64,000 bases of DNA from Trogon surrucura (Eukaryota > Chordata > Aves > Trogoniformes > Trogonidae), in contig CM036617.1 of assembly GCA_020746105.1 (NCBI GenBank), positions 134,753,845-134,817,844 of the forward strand, given 5' to 3'. Positions 50,641 through 61,935 of the stretch are shown here, piece after piece. Under the pieces are notes generated by a model, which saw nothing but the letters and a program-made list of their open reading frames with translations, did not search any database and was not told the origin of the DNA. Numbering within the stretch: position 1 is the first letter of the stretch; the number at the start of each line of letters is the position of its first letter. Made by a program: the position numbers and the translations under genes.

Positions 50641-51055
50641 AGGTTAAAAGAGCTGGTGCATGAAAAAGCAGCTCTCCGGTCCAGTGAAGCACAGGACAAT
50701 TGGCAGCACCAGAAAGGTTATCATTGTCTGCATCAGATGACTCTCCTATGTGAGGTCAAACCCCCATTGGATTTATAATGAAGAGGTGGAGGAGGCTATA
50801 AAGTCATTCCCAAGGCTGAGCAGGGAGGACCTTGAGGCAAAAAGGAGCCAATGGAGGGAGGAAAGGAAATGGACTGAAAGATCATAATCAGTGAATTTCT
50901 GCATCCTACCCTAAGGCTGTATTCCTCAGAGAACAGGATAGTTCCAGGCAACTAAAGTTACACTCACTGGCTGATTTTGGTGCCACAGTCAGAAAACTCA
51001 TAGAGAAAAAGGACTTGGCGATACTCCAGTTTGTAATGGACATTCCAGAACATGA
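50641..51055 (+). pseudogene. Eroded coding-like stretch of unknown origin
   Basis: After an acceptor-like CTCTCACATCAG come three protein-like segments lying in different frames: LKELVHEKAALRSSEAQDNW; then NEEVEEAIKSF and LSREDLEAKRSQWREERKW; then LHSLADFGATVRKLIEKKDL. The charged, helical composition suggests a coiled-coil protein. They could be closely spaced exons, a decayed gene copy or an old element. I do not recognise the family. Confidence 0.35.
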
Positions 51056-53016
51056 CTGAGAGTAGATCCCCCTGGAAGTGCCTGGAACAACAAAAGCCAG
51101 GTTAGGGGGAAATGGCACAAGCAGAACTGAGTGAAGATCCCAGAACAGATATAAGCAAAGAGATACAGGACAGGACAGAGGGAATCGACAGAGGTGTTTC
51201 AGGACCATAGGGTGGGAATGTCTGGGCAGTTGCAAGACAGAAATGATGAATGTTGGAAGTTCTGGTTTGAGGCCACAGACAGTTGTGTGTGGAGCTGTGT
51301 GATGAATTGACTGCAGACAGTTCTATATATTATGGTTACTGAACTGGTGTTGCAGGGACTCAAAAAATGCACTGCACATTTGGAGAAGCTAGATCCGCTC
51401 TGGCAGACAGTTCTTTTTATTTTCTGTCATGCTTATTATCTGAATGGTAGGTAATGTGCTGGAATCTATTTTTAATGTCTGTCACATGCATTTGGCAGGA
51501 AGGCATGCACTCTCCTTTCTCATAAAGAATTCACAGCTTCTAAGGTCATCATTACATAGAAAACTTCGAAAGAGGGGTAAAAAAGAGCAGAAACGTGCCT
51601 GGGGTTTCAAAATGTGACCATTTTTCACACTAATATTGGATCCTGAAAATGAAAATATCTGTCTTCCTTTAACAGCAGATACCAGCAGTCAGATTGTACC
51701 ATCCCATGCAAGAGATGAAGATAACTTCCTTATCCCAGAGGTTTCATCTATCTCACCATGACACAGCAACAAGAAATGAAAAGCTCCTGAGCTGGGAGTG
51801 ATGGTGACAATGGCTGCTGATTATTCAAAAATCAGTGGGAACTGTATTTCCACTGAAGCATGGCCTGTATTGTCACTTTCTTTTCTCATTCTCTCCTTGT
51901 GGCATTTCTGCTTTCATCTGCTCTTTTTATGATTGCTGTTAGTTATTTAAAATAGTAACAGTGGAAGCATACACGAGACACATAGTGTGACTCACACCTG
52001 TATTAAACTGAATCTTATTTAATAGGTAGAGAAAAAGTCACTTCCAGAAGTCAGTCCTTCCCAACCAGCTCAAACAACTGTACTAGGACAGGATAAATTA
52101 CTTTTTACACTAACTCTGACTTAATTAGATTTTAAATATCTAGATTTAAGTGAAATAAGCACCTCTGCTTGTAATTTCGCAGAAAGTGGATTCAGATAAG
52201 AAAGGAAATTCACAACTTGAAGCTTCTAAATCAGACTATTCCACTGCCTCTTAGGCCCCTTCTTTTAGGTGCGTGAAGAACTTGATGCCTTCGGTAGTAG
52301 CAGAGGAGTCAGCAGCAGCTTAGGGAGAAGAAACTTCAACTCTTGAAAAACGTTTCTATCAAGCCTCACATCATTTGTCCAAGTATCTTTGTTGCAAGGA
52401 TGAATCATTGCCCTATGCATTCAAAAAATGTTGAAATCCCCTTTACAACTATGCTCATTTTAAAGCAATCTTGTGTTTTTTTCTCTAATTTACTTCAGGC
52501 TACCCTAGCCAAATTTAGACACAAGATAAAACATAAATTACTTAAGAAGAGTTTCAGCTTATTATTATTTCAGAAAGTCATAGTTGTTACCCAAGGTCTT
52601 AAGACAATTAAAAAAGTATCTTCAAGGTTGTAAGAAAGACAATATGGGAGATTTTGTTTGCCTTCTGCTCTCTGAATATGCTTGCTTAATATTTTCAGGG
52701 GTTTTGTAAGTAACGAAATGTATGAAGTTACATTCTGAAAAGCTGGCAAAATTTGGGGACTTAGTCCAATACGCCCTGTAGGTTTCAGAGGCTTTTCTGC
52801 AGAAGGCGTGCCTGTACAATGCAAGTTAAAGTAATTTCCTATGGAATATGCATATATCCCTACCTCTGTTTTTTATTCAGCTTTTATGATGTATGTATTA
52901 ATGTTTTTCTTCATTTGCGAAATGATCTAAGGCCTATACAAAAAAATAGAATTTCATGTCTAATTATATTAGTCATTATTGTTTAATAAATTAATATATA
53001 TTATTATGAAAATAGA

Positions 53017-53046
53017 ATGAAGCCTCCAAATGGCTGGAGGCTTCAT
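53017..53046. repeat. Perfect 11-bp hairpin
   Basis: ATGAAGCCTCC and GGAGGCTTCAT with an 8-nt loop, in AT-rich sequence. Function unknown. Confidence 0.7.
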
Positions 53047-53879
53047 ATACCCAAGGGTCTTGTAAATGAGAATGTGAAGCAATTCTCCACGCACTTATTG
53101 AAAGTACAGAGAAGAGGAATGGTATAGCAACCGTGGGAATGCAAAAGTCATTAGGTGCATTGTCAGGGACCTGAATCCCCTTCTCCCCAGGCAAAACATC
53201 AGTGGCATTGTTCTGACATGTTTTCTTTATGAATGACCAATTACACAAGGTTCTGTCTTAATTTCTCTTGAACCTGTTCCAGAGTTGACCACATGATGTA
53301 ACTATTCATTAGATACGGTACACAAATCACTGCTGCAGTCTCCTTCCAGGCTGTAATTTGGTTTGGGGTAAGTGAGGGTAGTACAATGATAAGATGGAGA
53401 CCCAAGAGAATTAGGTAGTTTGTAGGAAAGACTGTAATAGTTCACTGCTGTCAGAGGTGTTACTATGAACTACCCCTGAAGCTGCACAATGTGTGTTGTA
53501 CAACATATTTCAGTCACTCTTACTAGCAAGGAAGGATATTTAGTATTAAAATAAGAAAGGAAATAAGTAAATAAGTAAAAAAATACCCTCCTCGTGTTTA
53601 AGCAAATAAATATGATCATTAAGAAAATAAGTCTTATTTCATTCTTATTCTAATCATGTTTTCTAAATAGCTGTGGAATATTGTACGTTAACCTCAGTGA
53701 CTTTAACTTATGAATTTCCTATTGGATAGATATTCCACTCTGTTCAGTGAAATTTATTATTCCAGTCTCACTGTTATAAGGTTGAGTTTGCAATACTGAC
53801 ATGCTGTAAAGGAATAGATAGATGTAAAAATAGTACGGCCCCATTAAATGTGACTGTAATAGTTACATTATGTATCACA

Positions 53880-55511
53880 GAGGATGTTGGCTGGGTCTGG
53901 AAGAATGAAGAACCAGCCAGGGTAGGAGCAGATCAGGTCCAGGAACACCTAGAGAACCTCAAGGTGAACAAATCCATGGGACCTGATGAGATATATCTAC
54001 AGGTCCTGAAGGAACTGGCAGCTGAAGTTGCTAGGCCACTAGCCATCATATTTGAGAGCTCCTGGCAGTCTGGTGAGCTTCCCACAGATTGGAAAAGGGG
54101 GAACATAACTCCCATCTTTAAAAAAGGAACCAAAGACAATCCTGGGAACTACAGACCAGTCAGCCTTACCCCTATTCCAGGTAAAATCATGGAATAAATT
54201 GTCCTGGTAGCTGTACTAAGGCACATAAAAGATAATCAAATGGTTGATGACAGCCAACATGGCTTCACTAAGGGCAAGTCACGCCTCACTAATTTAGTGG
54301 CCTTCTACGACAAAGCTACAGCGCTGGTTGACACGGGAAAAGCAACGGATGTCATTTTCCTGGACTTGTGCAAGGCGTTTGACACTGTCCCACGTGACAT
54401 CCTTTTCTCTAGAATGGAGAGACGACGATTTGATAGATGGACCACTCGGTGGATAAAGAACTGGCTGGATGGTGGCACTCAAAGAGTTGTGGTCAGTGGC
54501 TCAAAGTCCACATGGAGACCAGTAACAAGCAGGGGGGTCTGTTCTGGATCCAGTGCTCTTCAACATCATTGTCAGCGACATGGACGATGGCATCGAGTGC
54601 ACCCTCAGCAAGTCTGCTGACGACACCAAGCTGTGTGATGCCGTGGACTCACTTGAGGGAGGAGATGCCATCCAGAGGGATCCTGATAGGCTTGAGAAAT
54701 GGGCCAGTGCAAACTTCATGAGCTTCAACAAGTCAAAATGCAAGGTCCTTCACCTGGGTTGGGCCAATCCGAGGCACAAATAAAAACTGGGCACAGAGTG
54801 GGTTGAGAGTAGCCCTGAAGTGAAGGATTTGGGGATGTTGATTGATGAGAAGCTCAACATGAGCCGGCAGTGCGCTCATGCAGCCCAGAAGGCCAGCTGC
54901 ATCCTGGGATGTATCAGGAGAAGTGTAGCCAGCAGGTCAAGAGAGGTGATTCTCCCCCTTTACTCTGCTCTTGTGAGAACCCACCTTGAATACCGCGTCC
55001 AGTTCTGGTGTCCCCACCATAAGAGGGACATCGAACTGTTAGAGCATGTTCAGAAGAGGGCCTCAAAGATGATCCAGGAGCTGGAACACCTCTTCTACGA
55101 GGACAGGCTGTGGGAGCTGGGATTGTTCAGTCTTGAAAAGAGAAGACTTCGGGGGGACCTAATAGCTGCCTTCCAATACCTGAAGGGATCCTACAGGAAG
55201 GCTGGAGAGGGACTTTTTACAAGAGCATTGACTGATAGGACAAGGGGAAATGGGTTTAAGTTGAAGGAGAATAGATTTCGATTAGATCTTAGGAAGAAAT
55301 TCTTCAGTATGAGGGTGGCAAGACTTTAGAATAAATCGCCCAGAGGCGTTGTGGCTGCCCCCTCCCTGGAGGTGTTCAAGGCCAAGTTGGACAGAACCTT
55401 GACTAGCCTGATCTAGTTGAGAGGCGTCCCTGCCCATGACAGGGAGTTGGATTAGATGATCTCTAAGGTCCCTTCCAGCCTAGGCTATTCTATGATTCTA
55501 TGATTCTATGA
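53880..55511 (+). mobile_element. CR1 LINE, 5'-truncated
   Basis: ORF2 from SMGPDEI through [54 protein letters not shown] and an SADD box to [16 protein letters not shown]. It ends in (TTCTATGA)n. The reading shifts frame several times but the order is complete, so it is the longest RT-containing CR1 here. Confidence 0.92.
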
Positions 55512-58500
55512 ATAGGATTTTAAAAATAATTCAGTTGCAAAATAACAATGGCTTTATCTGAAGCCAAGATTTTGCTTAAGTAGTCTGCATGTATACTACC
55601 TGAGTGGGAGTATTACAAATAGTCTTCGAAGTGTAGTTACACAATACAGTACTCTAGAAGTTTTAAAGTGCTGCTTTTTTTTTGCTTTCAGTTTGATGAA
55701 ACAAAACCAGTCAACACAAAATTGACTATTTCTTGGTAAATTATTTGAATTGTGTGAGCAGAGTTGTCTGGGGAGGGAGAGAAAAGTATTTGTGCCCCAA
55801 CGTGAAGCATTTGGATTGAGAGCAGGGCAGACTGGACAAGTAATGGCTGCAGCTGCAAAGGTATGATCTTAGATTCACTGCATTATCTACAGCTTCTGTA
55901 ATGTACTTAAGCTTCTCTTTATCTATTGGATAAAGGTCTTTTAAACCTGGGTCTCACCCTTTTACAGATACTCCTTCCAAAAGGGAATATATTTATACTG
56001 CCAGTAGATGACACTTCGTGTTCATAATGCAAGTGAAAATATTCTGAAAGTGTACTTGTGTCAGAAGTACTCCCCACTACCATAACACTGTCATGCTTTC
56101 TCAGAATTGCAACAAATTTCAGAAGTTGCCATGTGTTTTCCCATAATACTCTTGATAATGGGATGCCCAATCTGTAATCCGATTTGTATGTTTCGAAATG
56201 TGAACCGTGCCTGCAACATCTGAGCTCAGCTTCATATTGAGTTTCTTCGTGTGTCTTGTAGTCTAGCCCTAGAAATAGCAGAAGTTGTTTTGAAGACTTT
56301 TGTGGTTGTTGTTCCTCCTTCTTTCCAAAGATAGATACATAGGTAGTGTTTTTATGAAGATGAACCCAAAAGTGGGGAAGTTCAAATGCTTTATGTTTAG
56401 TAATTTATGTAACTGCCTTCTGAAATTCTTTTACTTTGAAATGACATAATCAGAAGGTATATTCTCAGGATTTTCTACCCATGACTTTCTAGTCATGGTT
56501 TGGAATGCTTGCCCTTTCAACTTAACGTAATCAATATGCTATTAATATAAAAAATATTTTATATAGTTCCATAGAAAAGATAATGTTTCACAGACCATAG
56601 GAAATATTTTAGAACTGACACAAAAGATAAAATGGTGGAAATTATATTTGATTCCTTGTAGTGAGGACTATTCTTAAAATTGCAGAATGATCTTTTTGTA
56701 GCCTTAGAGTAAGTTACTCCTGGTATTTAAAGTAATTTGTTCACTTGGTTAAGGTTTCAATGTATATCACTTCCCCAGGGCAGATAGATGTGGATAAGCT
56801 CTGACCATTTATGTTATTCACTGTCAAATTACCTTATAAATTATTATCAGATTATAATTTCTCTATTCATTATTTAAAAACATTGTCTCCCACAGATAAA
56901 GCAAAAAAGCAACAGTAGCTGAATGACAGCCCCACTTCACAGAGCCATCACCAAGATATCTTTATGAAACACTCACTGTATGGCAGCATGTGAACGAAAA
57001 ATGCAGCTAAGAGTTTATGTTCATCATATTATGACAAAGAAATCAGTATAGATAGTTTCAGATGTAGCTGTGGTAGCTGAAGGAATTACCAGCTCAGATA
57101 AGAATTGTAATATAGAAAAATTTATATTGTCAGTATTGTTGTTTACATATATATTTTTTTAAAATAGTAAGTAACTATCAGTCCTCAAGTTCTCAAAGGC
57201 ATCCTTTTCAAAGGCACTTTTAACCAAAAAATGTTGTGGACCTAAAAGTGTCTATGAAATAGTTGCAGAGCTACAGAGGACACAAGGTTCTGCAAATCAG
57301 CAGTGTTTTGTGAACTGTGGAGATAAGCTGGTAAAATAATTCCTACAGGTTTTATAAGCATTCGTGTATTGATTATATATACATGCTTTCCATGCTCCAA
57401 GTTCTGATTACATTATTTCTGAAAAATAAACATCTATCACAGATTTGTTACTAGACAGTTGAAATGAAAATGTCTCAAACTGTTGGAAAAAAGAAATTTC
57501 CACATGAAGAAAGATTAAAAGCGCTACATAAGTTGGAAATAGAGAGAAGTGACATTACACTTTTTAAAGACTGGAGCCAAAACACAAAATCGATGATCTG
57601 ATCTGTAATAGAAAAAAAAACCCGTTTTCAAATAAATTATGTGTATGGCATCATGTGAAAATAGATTTGGAGTCAATATTTATAGCTGACTTCAGAAGGA
57701 ATTTAAGAGATAGAGAAGTCATTAATACATATCAATTTTCCTTGGCAATCCCACATACAGGAGAAACCAAATGGAGTAAGTGTTCAGTTAGGATTTCTTT
57801 TCAGTAAACTTGGTGACTCCAAAGGGCAAATTATGGAAAAATGCCGTGGGTGTACAGGGGATGTTCAGGTGGAAAAATACTTTGTGGTCTTTTCCCCAGG
57901 GTTTGGATGAAGGTCACCCAGATACAGTGTTCTTACAGCTGTTCTAGAGACATGACCTCTGATCTTACTGGTTTAAATTCAGAAGACAGGCAAACACTTG
58001 ACCCCTAGTGCTGGTTATTCTTCTGTATTAATGGGAAATCATCTACGTAAGAGCTTAAGCTGATCTGATTTAGTGCTTGTAAAGGTCTCACTCTAGATGA
58101 AATGTTAAGCTGTGTACCTCAGTAAGTCTCTTCTCAAAAATGTGATGCTATCATTTCAATTTTTTTGGAGAATAATGGCCTTGAACCTCAAGCATCTTAA
58201 CTCTGAAATTACAAGGAGCAGATAAGAAGCTGCTTCTTCCTAAGAATAAATACAAAGTTCATATGTGTTTCAAGGGATGCCGGTTTAAGAAGCGTACTGG
58301 TTCATAGGGGACTCTTGTGTGCAGAGAAATCTAAAAGACTCTTTGTTGAACCAGGTTTACCCTGCAGTCTGTAATTGTGAGATACCCAAGCTAGCTCTAA
58401 ATTAGGTAGCTTGGTTGGTGCAGCAGTATCAGTTTACACTGGATTTTGAGCTGCAGTGGGTCCTTGGTAGGAGGTTCTCATTCAAAATCCTTTAGCTAAT

Positions 58501-59220
58501 ACATAAGAGATACGGTGATGACTCCAGTGTGGTTGTACCCTTGGTGTGTATAGATAGAGCAAGGTTAAGTTTATTTGGTAGGGAGTGTATCTTGGGAAGA
58601 CAGCGGTTTTCCAGGTATTACAGAAGACAAGTTCTTTTTTTTTTTTTTTTTTTTTTCCTGCAAATTGAGATTTTGCAAGTTTATTTTATCAAAATTCAAA
58701 TCTGCCAAACCTAATATATCTCGGTTCAGAAAATAATTACAAAATCAATACTACAAAGTGAATTTTCTCTTGTTCCCTAAGGTCAGCCTTTAAAAATTAT
58801 CTTTCAGCAGAAATAAGAGGTGCAGGTTTAGCTCTTTGCTATTCTTGTTGATTCAATTGTAACAATTCATGACTAGATCACAAATGGAAGTATGTTTGTA
58901 AGCAGTATTCAGGTCTCGACAAATGCTGAAAATACAAGTAGAGCTGATTCGCACAAAACCCCCTGCAGAACAACAGAATCGTATTTGTTGGATAGTTGTT
59001 CACCTCCAGTATCTGCTTTGGCTAATACTTGAAGAAGATGACAGTGATGTAATTTTGATGGCTATGCAGCTCTAGTGTGTCCTATCAGTGAACAGGTAAT
59101 GAACATATGCAGGAAGTTCAGAAGTTAACTAACAAAATATAAATTTTAAAGAGTTGCCAAATTAAAAGCACTTCTAAAGATTCATAGCCTTTAAAATAGC
59201 TTAAACCAATGCCAACATCT
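55512..59220. other. No identified gene
   Basis: AT-rich, with a poly-T run at 58635-58655. No family motif on either strand. Confidence 0.5.
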
Positions 59221-59224
59221 AGAC

Positions 59225-59985
59225 TAAATTGACTTGCTCAGAGTCTTGTTCAACAGTGTTTTGAGAAGAATGAAGATTTCACAATCTCTCTTCACAACCT
59301 GTTCCACTGCTGAACCGTTCTCACTACACTGTTTCAAAGTTGTGGCTTTTTGACCTTCATACCTTTGTGAAGAGTCTAGCTCTATGTTCTCTATGACCCT
59401 GTTCAAGGTAGTTAGACACTATAATTAGTTAGACACAACTTTGCCTTCCCCATGCCACCATCTCCCTCACTGAGCTATCCCCATGATAAACACCCCAGCT
59501 CCCTCAGTCTGCTGCCAAAAAGTGTCCAACTTGGCAGTCCTCTGTTTGACTCCAGTTTGCCAGTATCTTTCGTGTGCTGGGGATCTCAGCCATGGACACA
59601 GTCTATTACAATGCAGTGCAATGCCTCTGAATGCAAAGGGAGTAATAATTTCTCTTCATGTACTGCACACAGTATTGCTAATGCATGTGGTTGATATTCA
59701 CTTCTGCAAGGGCACACTGCTGGTTTGTGTTCAACTGGCAGATTCTTTTTCTGCAGAGATGGTCCCTAGCCTGTACCGACATGTTTTTCCATCTCAGAGC
59801 CAGGATTGAATATTTGTCTTCGTTGAAGTCCATGAGCTTCCTGTTGGCCTATTACTTCATTTTATCAAGCAGTCTCTTAACGGCAGCCTCACTCTCCAGC
59901 ATAGCCACCACTGCCAACACGTTGGTGTCATCTACAAATTTATTGAAGCCACCCTTTGTACTTTGAATGTATTTTTGGTGTCATT
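59225..59985 (-). mobile_element. Old, diverged CR1-like LINE
   Basis: Reverse text such as CACAACCTGTTCCACTGCTG, AAGTCCATGAGCTTCCTGTTGG and TTGGTGTCATCTACAAATTTATTGA follows the order of a - strand CR1 ORF2. It is strongly diverged, so older than the other copies. Confidence 0.7.
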
Positions 59986-59989
59986 AAAG

Positions 59990-61760
59990 TGAACGAAACT
60001 TCATCACTCCAGTAGAGGGCAGTCAGTCTCTGATAATTAACACATGGCACAGAGAACGTCAAAGCATACACTGTTACACCAGCTCTTATTGTGTTTTATA
60101 GGTAAGTAGGTTAAGAACTAGGGCATCTGCTATGGAGACCACTGAGAATAACTAAAACAAAATATGCAAAATATGCAATTTTTTTGTGAGTTATTCAACT
60201 GTTGGGCATTTATGTTGTCTTCAGTTTTTATTTAGTGATAGTGGATATACAATGACCACACTTCCACATTGGGATATAGAAACTGAATCAAGAAGTGAGT
60301 TTACTACTGAGTCATCTCCTAATGCCATTTTATGATATCAAATTTGTAATGCTTTGTTAAGTTGTGATTTTTATATCAGATTACCTATACTTCCTTCAGC
60401 AGCAGAAGTGATACTTTTGTTCCTCACTCAAGGAAAAAGTGTCATTTTGGATCACCTAAACAACAAAACAAATAAATCCTTAGTTAATATTTAACTTAAG
60501 GAAGATTTAAACATATTTAGTTGTTTGGTCCATGGCCACTGACAGTAAGAGACTTCAGGGAAGCTATAAATCTGCCTGGAAAATGTCATGAATCACACTT
60601 GCAAAAAGAAAGGTAACTTTTTGTTTCAAGTTTTATGATCAGAAAGTTAAAATGCTTGCTCTGATAGCTTGTTTTCTAAATATCTGTCCTATTCAGAGTT
60701 ATGTAAGTTAATCAAACTTCTTTCTCCTCAAGAACCTAGTTAGTTGTCACTGCAAACATATGCTTTCTATGTGTCAGGAGACTCTTCATAATCAAAAAAA
60801 TCAACTGTTCCTGGGGAAAAAAAACCAACCAAACCCAGAAAAGACCCAGAGATAACAGGTTCATCACTTCGGCTCAGCCTAGAAAGTGCCTGAAATATGT
60901 ACAAGTGCCTAAAGACTTGACTTCTCAAAACAACTTTTGTTCTGTAGTCAGTTTCTAATCAAAACGTGTCTGCTTTAGGGAACAGGTATACTCAACATTC
61001 TCAGAGGGAAGTTTAATTTACAGAGGGTAGTGTTTAATTTCAGTCATTCATCATTCTTAATTATATGGTTGTAATGAGAAACCTGTTTCTGCTACCAAGT
61101 AAAACTTCTCTCAGCTTCTTTGTGGGGTTGGGGAGAACATATCACCAATGCCAATACAGCTCTTGTTGTTCTTTGAGTGTCTTGGTATTATCAAGCTCAA
61201 AATTCATTAGCTTAGGAAGTCTAGTTGGATAACATGAATGTGCATAAAACCGCAAACTGTTACAGAAAGTTCAATAGAATAATAATTAAATAAAATTTTC
61301 TGATCCAGAAATGTTATGGTAGTCTGCATAGAAGAATTCTGCATTATTAAATAGGGTGAAAACAACAGAATCAGAGGAAAAACAAAAATACAAAGAACAA
61401 AAAAAAGTCAATCATCAATTTTTCTAGGAGAAATAAAAGGGAAGATAATTAACTACTAGTAAGTAACTAAACTTGCAGAGAAATTATTTTAGTTTAGTAG
61501 TTACTTTAATAAATGCATTAAATAGAAGTCAGCCAGTTCCTCTTTTCTAAGGGGATTTGTCATTTCCTTCCTCAGTGTTGTTAAGATTTCATGTGAAGTT
61601 TAGTTCACTGCCTTCTCCCTGAATCAGTTCCACTTTGTGTACAGCGCTCTTCAGTTTCTAACATGAAATTTTCCGCGAAGTGTGTAACAGTCCCTTTCCC
61701 AGAAGGTCAGGACAAGGAGCACTATAGCCTTTGAATATCTTTCGTAACTACTGTAATACC
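59990..61760. other. No identified gene
   Basis: AT-rich sequence; nothing recognised. Confidence 0.5.
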
Positions 61761-61761
61761 A

Positions 61762-61935
61762 TATCCTAGAATGGCCTGGGCTGGAAGGGACCTCAGAGAT
61801 CATTTTAATCCAACCTCCCTGTTGTGGGCAGGGACGCTACCTCTCGACTAGGTCAGGCAACACACGTGAGAACGGAACGGGAATCGAACCCGTGACCTTG
61901 GTGTTTCATGCTCAACCCACTGAGCTAAACCGGCC
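61762..61935 (-). mobile_element. tRNA-Ile-like/CR1 composite SINE
   Basis: On the - strand the head GGCCGGTTTAGCTCAGTGGG (A box) and GGGTTCGATTCCCG (B box) resembles tRNA-Ile(AAT). It is followed by about 100 bp of CR1 3' end running to CCCAGGCCATTCTAGGATAT. The anticodon arm is shortened from 17 to about 10 nt, so it is not a working tRNA. The structure is that of bird SINEs moved by CR1, such as passerine TguSINE1. Confidence 0.8.

Larger units (their letters stand above)
48440..53880. other. No identified intact gene
   Basis: Apart from a short CR1 end (49658-49770) and the coding-like stretch at 50641-51055, I see only AT-rich sequence without family motifs. Confidence 0.5.

Noticed and set aside
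61871-61935. Possible tRNA gene on the - strand
   Set aside because: A and B boxes are good, but the anticodon arm is too short to form a stem and loop, and the sequence runs straight into a CR1 tail. It is a SINE head.
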